Below are positions 7,615 to 14,897 of a stretch of 16,882 nucleotides of DNA, one piece after another. The first letter of the stretch is position 1, and each line of letters begins with the position of its first letter. The notes under the pieces are model-generated. The model saw only the letters and a program-made list of their open reading frames with translations. It was not told where the DNA came from and ran no database searches. The DNA comes from an uncultured Pseudomonadota bacterium (GTDB lineage: Bacteria > Pseudomonadota > Alphaproteobacteria > RF32 > CAG-239), in contig CADBMG010000082.1 of assembly GCA_902795745.1 (NCBI GenBank), forward strand, positions 1-16,882, read 5' to 3'. The position numbers and the translations under genes were made by a program.

Positions 7615-9576
7615 ATGTTTTTTGACGATCTAAATCATCCAGATGAAACAAAAGCGGTCTCTCCTTTAAAACATGATTATGAAGGTCGATTTTCACGCAA
7701 AGGTAAAAAAGTTGAACCCAAAGTTAAAGATTCTACGTGGTTGGACAGTATTTTAATTGTAATATTCGGCATCTGTTTATTTGCTACCGATTTTATATTA
7801 TTTGCCGGTTCCGGTAATATTGAAGTTTTTTATCGCTCACTTTTGCCTATTCCTGAAGTATTATTTTGTATTTTATTTTTTGCGCTGATTATTTCTGGAA
7901 TTGTAGCATTATTACATAGAAAAGCCCAGCTGAAATATATTTTTGCCGCTTTTATGGCATTTGCCTTTACATATATTTTATTTACACAATTTTCGCAAAT
8001 GCAACAAAATATTACTATCGGAACTGTGCGTATTCAAACACACTATATTTTAGGACTTATTTTGGCTGCAGTGGTTTATGCCGTATATGCACAAGATAAA
8101 CCAATATATAAAGGATTATTGACAATAGCATCTGTTATTTTGCTGGCTAACGTTTATGTGTCATATATGCGTCAAAGTGAACCGCAGGAATTTTTAGAAT
8201 CGTATAACACACAAAAACTCAGTGTTGATACAAACAAAAGGTTTATATACTTTTTATTACCTAATTTAGTTTCTTATCCTTATTTAAATGGTATGAATAT
8301 TCCAGAAGCTCAGCATACCAAGCAGATTATGCAAGGATTTTATCAAAAGAATAATTTTAAGTTATATCCGCAGGCTTATGCTCCGGAGCAGGAATATTTA
8401 AACAATATGATACTCAGTTTTAATCCTGTTTCAGGTAAAAAGTGTAATGAACACATACTTAACACGCGTATACTTTCGGAATATTGGCGTTTTAATAATT
8501 TAAGAACCGAATACATATATCTCAAAAATAACCAATTATACGATGTGTTTAAACGCAATAAGTTTCAGATTTCGGCTTATAAATCTCGTGATTTTGATAT
8601 GTGTCATGCAGAGCATAAATATAACGTTAATCGTTGCATTGAAAAAATTAATCAACCGACAAATATTTATTCTATGACACTTTCTACATTTGCCAAGACT
8701 AAGATATTGTTGGTAGAGTGGCTATCAAGTTTGCATTTATTCAGTGATATGACCTCGATTTATCGTACTCTTGATTCTGTTATTAATGCCGATAAGGTGC
8801 CGATGGTGGGAATTAATTATAACAATCTTTATGTTGTTAATTCCATTAAAACGTTTGATATATTGCTTGATGATATTAAAAAGGACAGTGGCAGACAGGC
8901 GTATTTTGTCTTTGCGGATATTCCTTCAAATATGTACATATACGACGAATATTGTCGCTTAAAGCCGCAGGAAGAATGGTTGGATATGGCTAATTTGCCG
9001 TGGATAAAAAATGATTATACTTTAGAGCGGCAGAAAGCTTATTTACAACAAACTCTTTGTTTATACGGTAAATTAGAGGAATTTATTGATAATTTACGTA
9101 AGCATAATTTATGGGAAGATACGATAATGGTTGTTCAGGGAACATCGGGGGTTAATGATTTTCGGAACAAGAAATATCCTGAATTTATTGATAATTTTAT
9201 GGCTAATCGTCTGGTTAATATGGCAATTCACGATAAATATATGCAAAAATATGAGGTTGATATGGGTTTTTGCCCAACCAATAATATTTTAATACAATAT
9301 TTGTTCCAGCCAAATAAAACATGCCGTCCGGCTAAATTAGAAATTCACAACAGCGTATATACAACATTGCGCAAAAAATTGAAATATCTGACAGGTAATA
9401 TAGAAGCTGATTATATCGCCGATTTTGATAACTGGTATAACAAATGGCAACAAGAAAATAACTTATCGGAGGAACAAAGTATTGAGATTGAACATCTGGA
9501 TATTGATGCAGATATTGAAGAAGATTTCGGATTGACAGATATAGCTGAGGAAAATAAAAGAAATATTATGGAATAG
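7615..9576 (+). CDS. Membrane protein with degenerate sulfatase/alkaline-phosphatase-like domain (putative pseudoenzyme)
   Basis: I cannot name this gene. The 653-residue protein begins with a charged cytoplasmic stretch. Five likely membrane segments follow (about residues 43-64, 77-100, 107-126, 143-160, 165-185), then a large soluble, probably periplasmic, domain (about 190-620) and an acidic tail rich in Glu and Asp. The order of elements resembles membrane-bound sulfatase-like transferases (LTA synthase and phosphoethanolamine transferase type): a strand IYFLLPN at 211-217, LYDVFKRNKFQISAY at 308-322, FVFADIPSNMYIYDEYC at 431-447, a YLQQTLCLYGKLEEFID helix at 476-492, and TIMVVQGTSG at 503-512. 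Active relatives carry metal-binding Asp, His and Asp-His pairs at these points (for example QGDHG). Here they read Pro-Asn, Ser-Asn and Thr-Ser. It starts immediately after the gatB stop and ends 3 bases before yejE. The fold call is inference from pattern only. Confidence 0.55.
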   Translation: MFFDDLNHPDETKAVSPLKHDYEGRFSRKGKKVEPKVKDSTWLDSILIVIFGICLFATDFILFAGSGNIEVFYRSLLPIPEVLFCILFFALIISGIVALLHRKAQLKYIFAAFMAFAFTYILFTQFSQMQQNITIGTVRIQTHYILGLILAAVVYAVYAQDKPIYKGLLTIASVILLANVYVSYMRQSEPQEFLESYNTQKLSVDTNKRFIYFLLPNLVSYPYLNGMNIPEAQHTKQIMQGFYQKNNFKLYPQAYAPEQEYLNNMILSFNPVSGKKCNEHILNTRILSEYWRFNNLRTEYIYLKNNQLYDVFKRNKFQISAYKSRDFDMCHAEHKYNVNRCIEKINQPTNIYSMTLSTFAKTKILLVEWLSSLHLFSDMTSIYRTLDSVINADKVPMVGINYNNLYVVNSIKTFDILLDDIKKDSGRQAYFVFADIPSNMYIYDEYCRLKPQEEWLDMANLPWIKNDYTLERQKAYLQQTLCLYGKLEEFIDNLRKHNLWEDTIMVVQGTSGVNDFRNKKYPEFIDNFMANRLVNMAIHDKYMQKYEVDMGFCPTNNILIQYLFQPNKTCRPAKLEIHNSVYTTLRKKLKYLTGNIEADYIADFDNWYNKWQQENNLSEEQSIEIEHLDIDADIEEDFGLTDIAEENKRNIME

Positions 9577-9579
9577 ACC

Positions 9580-10590
9580 ATGCAGTGGCAAGAAAAAATT
9601 GCAAAATTCAAAAAGAATAAACGAGCATATTATGCTTTTATATTGTTCTTTATTGTTTTTATTATTTCTTTATGTTCTGAATTAATTGCTAATGATAATC
9701 CTTTGATAATAAAATATAATAACAATATTTATTTTCCAGCGTGGCAAACGTATTCTGATGATTTTTGGGGAGGAGATTTTCCCACCAAGGCCGATTATAA
9801 AGATAATTTAATAAGAAAAAATATTAACGCTAACGGTTGGATGATAATGCCACCGATACCGTATTCGTTTAATACGGTAGATTATGAATTGGCAAAATCA
9901 ACACCTTCTGCACCGGATAGTCGACATTGGCTTGGAACGGATGAAGAAGGGCGAGATGTATTAGCGCGGATATTGTATGGTATTCGATTATCGGTAATTT
10001 TTGCATTTTTACTAACGGTTATTTCTTCTTTTATAGGTATTGTAATCGGAGCAGTTCAGGGGTATTTCGGCGGAAAGACAGACTTAATATTACAACGATT
10101 TATCGAAATATGGGATTCTTTACCGCAGTTATTTATTCTCATTATTATAGCCAGCGTGTTTTTGCCTACTTTTTGGAGTTTATTAATAATTTTGCTACTG
10201 TTTTCGTGGACCGGATTAACCGGTATGGTGCGTGCTGAATTTCTACGATTGCGCAATTTTGAATTTGTAAAAGCGGCGAAGGTTATGGGAGTGGGAAATC
10301 GACGGATTATGTTTCGCCACATTTTGCCCAATGCTCTTGTGACCTCAATAACCTTCATTCCTTTTATAATGGCTGAAGCCATAACTTCACTCAGTGCCTT
10401 AGATTTCTTAGGCTTGGGATTACCGACCGATTATCCCTCGCTTGGCGATTTGGTACGTCAGGGAAAAGATAATTTGCAAGCCCCATGGATAGGAATCAGC
10501 ATTTTCATTGTCTTATCGGGATTGCTTTCGATGCTGATATTTATAGGTGAGGGGGTTCGCGATGCATTTGATACGAGGAAGAACAATTGA
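9580..10590 (+). CDS. yejE: Peptide ABC transporter permease YejE
   Basis: YejE is one of the two inner-membrane permeases of the YejABEF importer, which takes up oligopeptides and, in E. coli, microcin C. In Agrobacterium a Yej system imports murein peptides. The 336-residue protein matches E. coli YejE along its length: the N-terminal LCSELIANDNPL after the first membrane segment, a YejE-specific periplasmic insert with ADYKDN and NGWMIMPPI, the HWLGTDEEGRDVLARILYG motif of OppC-type permeases, the EAA-type coupling loop near residues 231-250 (AAKVMGVGNRRIMFRHILPN), and a C-terminal IGEGVRDAFD. A weak GGAA at 9570-9573 precedes the start. The usual partners yejA (binding protein) and yejB (second permease) are not beside it; the gene upstream is the sulfatase-like membrane protein. 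Confidence 0.93.
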   Translation: MQWQEKIAKFKKNKRAYYAFILFFIVFIISLCSELIANDNPLIIKYNNNIYFPAWQTYSDDFWGGDFPTKADYKDNLIRKNINANGWMIMPPIPYSFNTVDYELAKSTPSAPDSRHWLGTDEEGRDVLARILYGIRLSVIFAFLLTVISSFIGIVIGAVQGYFGGKTDLILQRFIEIWDSLPQLFILIIIASVFLPTFWSLLIILLLFSWTGLTGMVRAEFLRLRNFEFVKAAKVMGVGNRRIMFRHILPNALVTSITFIPFIMAEAITSLSALDFLGLGLPTDYPSLGDLVRQGKDNLQAPWIGISIFIVLSGLLSMLIFIGEGVRDAFDTRKNN

Positions 10591-12170
10591 CGAAAATATT
10601 GCGAATAAAAAATCTATCGGTATATTTTAAGAAGCAAGAAAATTCGTATTTTCAAGCCGTTGATGATGTAAGTTTAAATCTTGAACAAGGTGAGGTGTTA
10701 GGTATTGTCGGAGAATCCGGCTCAGGAAAATCAGTAACGGCATTGTCTATTTTGGGCTTATTGCCATATCCTAAGGCATATCATAGCGAACAGTCGTCCA
10801 TTATATTTAATAATCAAGAACTTATAGGATTAAGTGAAGATAATTTTCGAAGCATTCGCGGCAACAAAATATCTTTTATTTTTCAAGAACCGATGTCTTC
10901 TCTTAATCCGCTACATAAAATCGGCAAACAAATTGCCGAATGCTTACAAATGCACCAAAAGTTAACGAAAGACGAGGTGAAAAAAAGGACAATAAAATTG
11001 CTCAAAGCCGTTAAAATCCCCAATCCTGAGCAGCGTATTAATGCTTATCCGTTTGAACTTTCGGGAGGTCAACGGCAGAGAGTAATGATAGCTATGGCAA
11101 TAGCCAATAATCCGCAGATTCTCATAGCCGATGAACCTACAACGGCGCTGGATGTTACTGTTCAAGCACAGATTATTGATTTACTTATAGAATTAAAACA
11201 AAGACTAAATATGAGTATTATATTTATTAGTCATAATTTGCGGTTAGTGCACCAAATTGCCGATAAAATAGCGGTTATGTATCAGGGAAAATTAGTTGAA
11301 TACGGGACATCTAAACAAATATTCCATTATCCTCATCATGATTATACTAAAAAGTTAATTTCATCTGATTTATTATTGAATTCAGATAAAAAAATAAAAA
11401 ATGAAATAATAATGAAAGTGCAGAACATCAAAGTTTCATTTCCTCTGAAAAAAAATTTATGGGGTAGGGTTGTTGAAGATTTGAAAGCTGTCAATTGTGT
11501 ATGCTTTAATTTACATAAAGGCGAAACATTAGGAATAGTCGGAGAATCAGGATCAGGTAAAACAACTTTGGCGATGGCTATAATTAATCTTATAAAGCAT
11601 AAAGGGAAAATATTAATTAAAAACAATAAGATATTTGAAGAACATAAACAATTTAGCAAAGACCTGCAAATTGTATTCCAAGATCCGTATAATTCACTAA
11701 ATCCTCGAATGAATATCAGGGATATTATAGGTGAAGGATTATTGGTTCACTATAAAAATTTAAGTCCGAGCGAATTAAATAAAAAAATTATTGATATATT
11801 ACAAGATGTTGAATTATCAGAAGATATTTTGGATAAATATCCACATGAATTTTCAGGAGGTCAGCGTCAGAGAATAGCTTTGGCGCGAGCATTAGTTTTA
11901 AAACCACGCATTGTGATTTTAGACGAGCCAACATCGGCGTTAGATGTGACAGTACAGGCTCAAATTATCGAATTAGTGAAAAAATTGCAAATAAAATATC
12001 AACTATCGTATATATTTATCTCACACGATATGTTGGCTGTCCGGGCAATGTCTCATCGAATAATGGTTATGCAAAACGGAAAAATTACAGAAATAGGAGC
12101 CGCCGAACAAATATTCAATGCACCGCGGCAACCTTATACGAAAAAATTAATTAGCGCATCACTAATTTAA
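10587..12170 (+). CDS. yejF: Peptide ABC transporter ATPase YejF (two fused ATPase domains)
   Basis: YejF is the energy-supplying subunit of the Yej importer, with two ATPase domains fused in one 527-residue chain, as in E. coli. Domain 1 has Walker A GESGSGKS at 42-49, signature LSGGQ at 158-162, Walker B ILIADE at 178-183 and an H-loop in FISHN. Domain 2 has Walker A GESGSGKT at 319-326, signature FSGGQ at 422-426, Walker B VILDE at 443-447 and an H-loop in FISHD. Each domain ends in the peptide-transporter PHHDYTKKL or PRQPYTKKL element. Both sites look intact. The start is TTG at 10587, overlapping the yejE stop by 4 bases, with GAGGAAG about 5 bases upstream. Overlap and rare start suggest translation coupled to yejE. 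It is the last gene of the plus-strand cluster. Confidence 0.94.
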   Translation: MTKILRIKNLSVYFKKQENSYFQAVDDVSLNLEQGEVLGIVGESGSGKSVTALSILGLLPYPKAYHSEQSSIIFNNQELIGLSEDNFRSIRGNKISFIFQEPMSSLNPLHKIGKQIAECLQMHQKLTKDEVKKRTIKLLKAVKIPNPEQRINAYPFELSGGQRQRVMIAMAIANNPQILIADEPTTALDVTVQAQIIDLLIELKQRLNMSIIFISHNLRLVHQIADKIAVMYQGKLVEYGTSKQIFHYPHHDYTKKLISSDLLLNSDKKIKNEIIMKVQNIKVSFPLKKNLWGRVVEDLKAVNCVCFNLHKGETLGIVGESGSGKTTLAMAIINLIKHKGKILIKNNKIFEEHKQFSKDLQIVFQDPYNSLNPRMNIRDIIGEGLLVHYKNLSPSELNKKIIDILQDVELSEDILDKYPHEFSGGQRQRIALARALVLKPRIVILDEPTSALDVTVQAQIIELVKKLQIKYQLSYIFISHDMLAVRAMSHRIMVMQNGKITEIGAAEQIFNAPRQPYTKKLISASLI

Positions 12171-12179
12171 TAGTGTAAT

Positions 12180-12198
12180 ATGTTAGGCAATATAACAT
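12180..12198. repeat. Inverted repeat after yejF
   Basis: ATGTTA and TAACAT form a perfect 6-base stem with a 7-base loop (GGCAATA), 10 bases after the yejF stop. It is AU-rich and lacks a following T-tract, so it is a poor intrinsic terminator. It could mark the 3' end of the message, act as a protein site, or be chance in AT-rich DNA. Confidence 0.35.
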
Positions 12199-12722
12199 GC
12201 TGAATAGTCCTAAAGTTTCAAAATTCATATTATTGATCCTTAGTAAAAGTTAGTTATTTATCGTTATAGTTTTATAAAAATTGCCATTAACGTAAAAATT
12301 GCACTTATTGATTAATATATTGATAATAAAAGGAATAATAAAGAAATTAATATCTAACTATACATAATATACATTATGCGACAAATATAATAATCAAATC
12401 CCTATCATTAAAATTAATAATAATTTCATACAATAAAGATATTAAGAAAGACAAAGATAACATTCTCATGCATCTGTGATTAAAAACTCGACGGGTTTAT
12501 TTATAGTTATACAAAAATTTGAATATAATATAGTGATAAGGTAAAAATAAAATATTTTTTACAGATGACCTTTTATAATACAAATAATAGGTATTTTCCC
12601 TATTCAATTATTTGCAACAGATATACCATTATGATAATTTTCGAAAAATTTATCTTATAAATAAATGCTAACAATTTTATGCATTTGAAACAAAACATTA
12701 AAGTACATAAGTTAAAAATATA

Positions 12723-12751
12723 TTGACAAATAGCGAAAAATATTTCATAAT
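12723..12751 (+). promoter_or_regulatory. Near-consensus sigma-70 promoter
   Basis: A perfect -35 box TTGACA (12723-12728) and a 5-of-6 -10 box CATAAT (12746-12751) are separated by exactly 17 bases. The predicted start of transcription is around 12758, leaving a leader of about 100 bases before the ATG at 12857. This is the best promoter match noticed in the window. It points at a single gene that is followed by its own terminator. Confidence 0.75.
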
Positions 12752-12843
12752 GCATATTATAGACAACCTTAAAAGGACTGAAAAATCTTACAAAACAAAG
12801 AGATAGATAAATATAACAAATAATAAATAAAAACCGCAATAAT

Positions 12844-12849
12844 AAGGAA
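12844..12849 (+). promoter_or_regulatory. Ribosome binding site of the 654-residue protein gene
   Basis: AAGGAA is spaced 7 bases from ATG 12857 and supports that start. An 8-base CCGCAATA lies just upstream (12834-12841) and is identical to part of the left arm of the terminator at the far end of the gene. Confidence 0.7.
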
Positions 12850-12856
12850 TTGAATA

Positions 12857-14821
12857 ATGGCTAAAAAAGAAATCAATACAACAATGGCGAAAAGTGAATA
12901 TTATTCAGGAAGCATAAGAATCGAAACATTGCAATTTGTTGTGCCGCCTAAGGATAATCCACATGTTATAGGGTACACATTGAGCGGTAATCAATATAAT
13001 TCCGACTATTTTAATATTGCCAATGAATTAGCGGAGATTGAATGGGAGGTTGATGATGCCTTGAATGAAAATATTAGAGACAATTATGCCTCTTGTTTTG
13101 ATTATGATGAGAAAAAATTACAAAAAGATTTAGCCGAATTTGTCGATACACGAGATAAAGCCGATAAAATGCGTTGGATTTCTTTTACCATTAACTCCAT
13201 AGAAGGTTCTAAAAACGGATTGATGCATAAAAAAATGTATGCTTATGCCCAATATATTTATGATTTGTTGGAACATAAACAACAAGGAAAGAGTTTGGAT
13301 CAGGTTAAAACACCATATCAGCGACAATCTGTATTAAAACGTCAATTTAGCGAAGAAGACGGAATGGCTTTGGAGTTAAAGGAAAAAATAAAAGGATTTT
13401 CCGAACTTCAAACAGATGCGGCATTAAAAGAGTTCAATGGTTCATATTTTCCTGATTATATAAAGTTGAAAAACGAATATAATGATTGTTTAGCAATGAA
13501 AAAAATGGACACAGCACAAGAACTGTTAGAAATGTATAGTACATTCTTGAATGTATATGATAAAATGGAAAAAGAATACGGAAATCTCTACGGTGAATAT
13601 GTTAAGAATTTAATCAAGGCACGAGAAAACGGGCAAAATTTAGATACAGTAAAAACACCGTGGCAACAAAAGTCTCTCTGGCAAAAATTGTTAGATAATG
13701 AGGGACAGGATAATCCGCAGTTGACCGATACTTTGAAAAATTGTTCAGCAGAAGAATTTGCAGTCGTCAAGGAACTGTTTAAAGACGGACTGCCAAGTTT
13801 TGAAGTATTGAACGCTAAACATGATGAGTATGAGAAAAAAGCCGAAAAAATCAGTGATACGTTCGGTAGAGAAAGAAGAGCCGAATTGTATCAACAATTG
13901 CGTACGCAATATGCTCGTAAGCTATTTGAAGATGAATTATGTAATCAAGATTATACTACTGGATTTAGCTCTTTTATTGATGAAAAAGAAAAGTCAGATT
14001 TTGGCAAGATGTCACTTAAAGAAATTACTGATAAATACGGTGTTAACGCTATGTGGACACACAAAGGTGTGAAAATTATCAGTGAAAAAATTAAACAAGT
14101 ACAATCTGATCCGCAGAAATTGGCAGAAACATTAGTGCAAGTACGTTCAATTGTTCAGCAAAAACATAAATGCTTTCATGTACCGCTTAGTGTAAGGACC
14201 AATATGTTCAGTATGTTATATTATAAGTATTCGTCATTACCTAAAAATCCGGCATATGATAAATTTTCAGCGGTTGATAATCAATTCAGAAAATTGTTTA
14301 CGTCTCTAAAACCACAAGAAGGTGAAATGATACATGTTGCGGAATTTGAAAAATTGGCCCAAAAACAATTTGATTTTCTCAACAGCTATACAATGGATGA
14401 AAAAAAGACAAGACGACTTGGGCGTATTTTGGCCACAGCGCGAACATATAAGGCATTTTGTAGCGAAATTGATAATATTCTTGACCAAAGCGTCGATATC
14501 AGTGAAGCTAAAAATCGTCTGTTGCAACAAATTGAAGCTCGCAGAGAAGCCAAAGCGAATGGAGAAAAAGAAGGTGGCGTTATTGTTATGTCGCGTTTGG
14601 CAAATGCCAAAGAGAGTTTAGCCAATGTGCATGGAGGAGATTTTAGTGCAACACTTGTTAAATCTCGAAGCAGGATTAATAATGAAGTTGTTACCGAATA
14701 TACAAATGTAACTTATCAAGCAGAAGTCAGCAAAGAACTTAGCGATAAACGAACTAAACGCGAAGCCGTTTTTGCAAAAAAACAAAAAGCAAGAGCCGCA
14801 AAAAACAGAGAAAGTCGTTAA
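12857..14821 (+). CDS. Uncharacterised charged helical protein with internal repeats
   Basis: I do not recognise this 654-residue protein. It has no signal peptide and no membrane segment, so it is probably cytoplasmic, or exported by a route that needs no N-terminal signal. It is rich in Lys, Glu, Gln, Asp and Leu and looks largely alpha-helical with coiled-coil potential. Two copies of a repeat are visible by eye, at about residues 128-210 and 243-327. They share the pattern Y-x-x-Y-[IV]-x-[DN]-L, then G-[KQ]-x-L-D-x-V-K-T-P-[YW]-Q-x-[QK]-S, then an acidic segment and a final hydrophobic/E-Y helix. A weaker third copy may start near residue 342. The C-terminal 30 residues are strongly basic (many Lys and Arg). 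The gene is monocistronic, with its own strong promoter and terminator. Structural, nucleic-acid-binding or effector roles are all possible; the sequence does not decide. Confidence 0.85.
   Translation: MAKKEINTTMAKSEYYSGSIRIETLQFVVPPKDNPHVIGYTLSGNQYNSDYFNIANELAEIEWEVDDALNENIRDNYASCFDYDEKKLQKDLAEFVDTRDKADKMRWISFTINSIEGSKNGLMHKKMYAYAQYIYDLLEHKQQGKSLDQVKTPYQRQSVLKRQFSEEDGMALELKEKIKGFSELQTDAALKEFNGSYFPDYIKLKNEYNDCLAMKKMDTAQELLEMYSTFLNVYDKMEKEYGNLYGEYVKNLIKARENGQNLDTVKTPWQQKSLWQKLLDNEGQDNPQLTDTLKNCSAEEFAVVKELFKDGLPSFEVLNAKHDEYEKKAEKISDTFGRERRAELYQQLRTQYARKLFEDELCNQDYTTGFSSFIDEKEKSDFGKMSLKEITDKYGVNAMWTHKGVKIISEKIKQVQSDPQKLAETLVQVRSIVQQKHKCFHVPLSVRTNMFSMLYYKYSSLPKNPAYDKFSAVDNQFRKLFTSLKPQEGEMIHVAEFEKLAQKQFDFLNSYTMDEKKTRRLGRILATARTYKAFCSEIDNILDQSVDISEAKNRLLQQIEARREAKANGEKEGGVIVMSRLANAKESLANVHGGDFSATLVKSRSRINNEVVTEYTNVTYQAEVSKELSDKRTKREAVFAKKQKARAAKNRESR
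13238..13837 (+). repeat. Protein-level tandem repeat within the 654-residue protein
   Basis: Residues 128-210 (bases 13238-13486) and 243-327 (bases 13583-13837) align with a constant offset of 115 residues through the Leu-Asp-x-Val-Lys-Thr-Pro motif (L147 and L262) and the preceding Tyr-Ile/Val helix (Y133 and Y248). The DNA has diverged much more than the protein pattern, so this is an old duplication under selection rather than recent DNA slippage. Confidence 0.7.
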
Positions 14822-14838
14822 GAAAAAAAATAATAATT

Positions 14839-14876
14839 AAAAATCCGCAATATTTCTACGTATTGCGGATTTTTTT
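14839..14876. terminator. Bidirectional intrinsic terminator
   Basis: AAATCCGCAATA (14841-14852) and TATTGCGGATTT (14861-14872) form a perfect 12-base-pair stem with an 8-base loop, extendable by further A-T pairs. A run of T follows on the plus strand, and on the minus strand the flanking A-runs read as T-runs. It lies 19 bases after the plus-strand gene and about 20 bases after the fabH stop, so it probably ends both converging transcripts. Confidence 0.92.
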
Positions 14877-14897
14877 AGAAATAAATTAAAATTAATT

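Larger units (their letters stand above)
12171..12856. other. Long AT-rich intergenic region without genes
   Basis: About 690 bases separate yejF from the next gene, in a window where plus-strand neighbours otherwise nearly touch. The region is very AT-rich, and all short open frames in it are low-complexity. It holds a small inverted repeat just after yejF (12180-12198), a weak hairpin at 12484-12498 (AAACTC / GGGTTT with one wobble pair and a 3-base loop, followed by a T-rich stretch) and another inverted repeat at 12586-12604 (AATAGG / CCTATT). The last 130 bases hold a strong promoter and the leader of the following gene. I see no tRNA, no rRNA, no recognisable riboswitch core and no transposon ends. 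Confidence 0.7.

Noticed and set aside
12484..12498. Hairpin AAACTC / GGGTTT as the terminator for yejF
   Set aside because: The stem is short with a wobble pair, and it lies over 300 bases past the yejF stop. It is kept only as a remark in the gap entry.
12500..12529. TATAAT at 12524-12529 with a weak -35 TTTATA 18 bases upstream
   Set aside because: The -35 is poor, the surrounding DNA is nearly all A and T, and no gene starts nearby.
12712..12726. TTAA-N7-TTGA resembling a CtrA site overlapping the -35 box
   Set aside because: It is one mismatch from TTAA-N7-TTAA, but such matches are expected by chance in sequence this AT-rich. It is worth testing only if the organism has ctrA.
12600..12839. 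A 79-codon minus-strand open frame in the AT-rich gap
   Set aside because: Its product is low-complexity and dominated by Ile, Phe, Tyr and Lys. It has no ribosome binding site and runs antisense across the strong promoter and leader, so it is most likely chance in AT-rich DNA.
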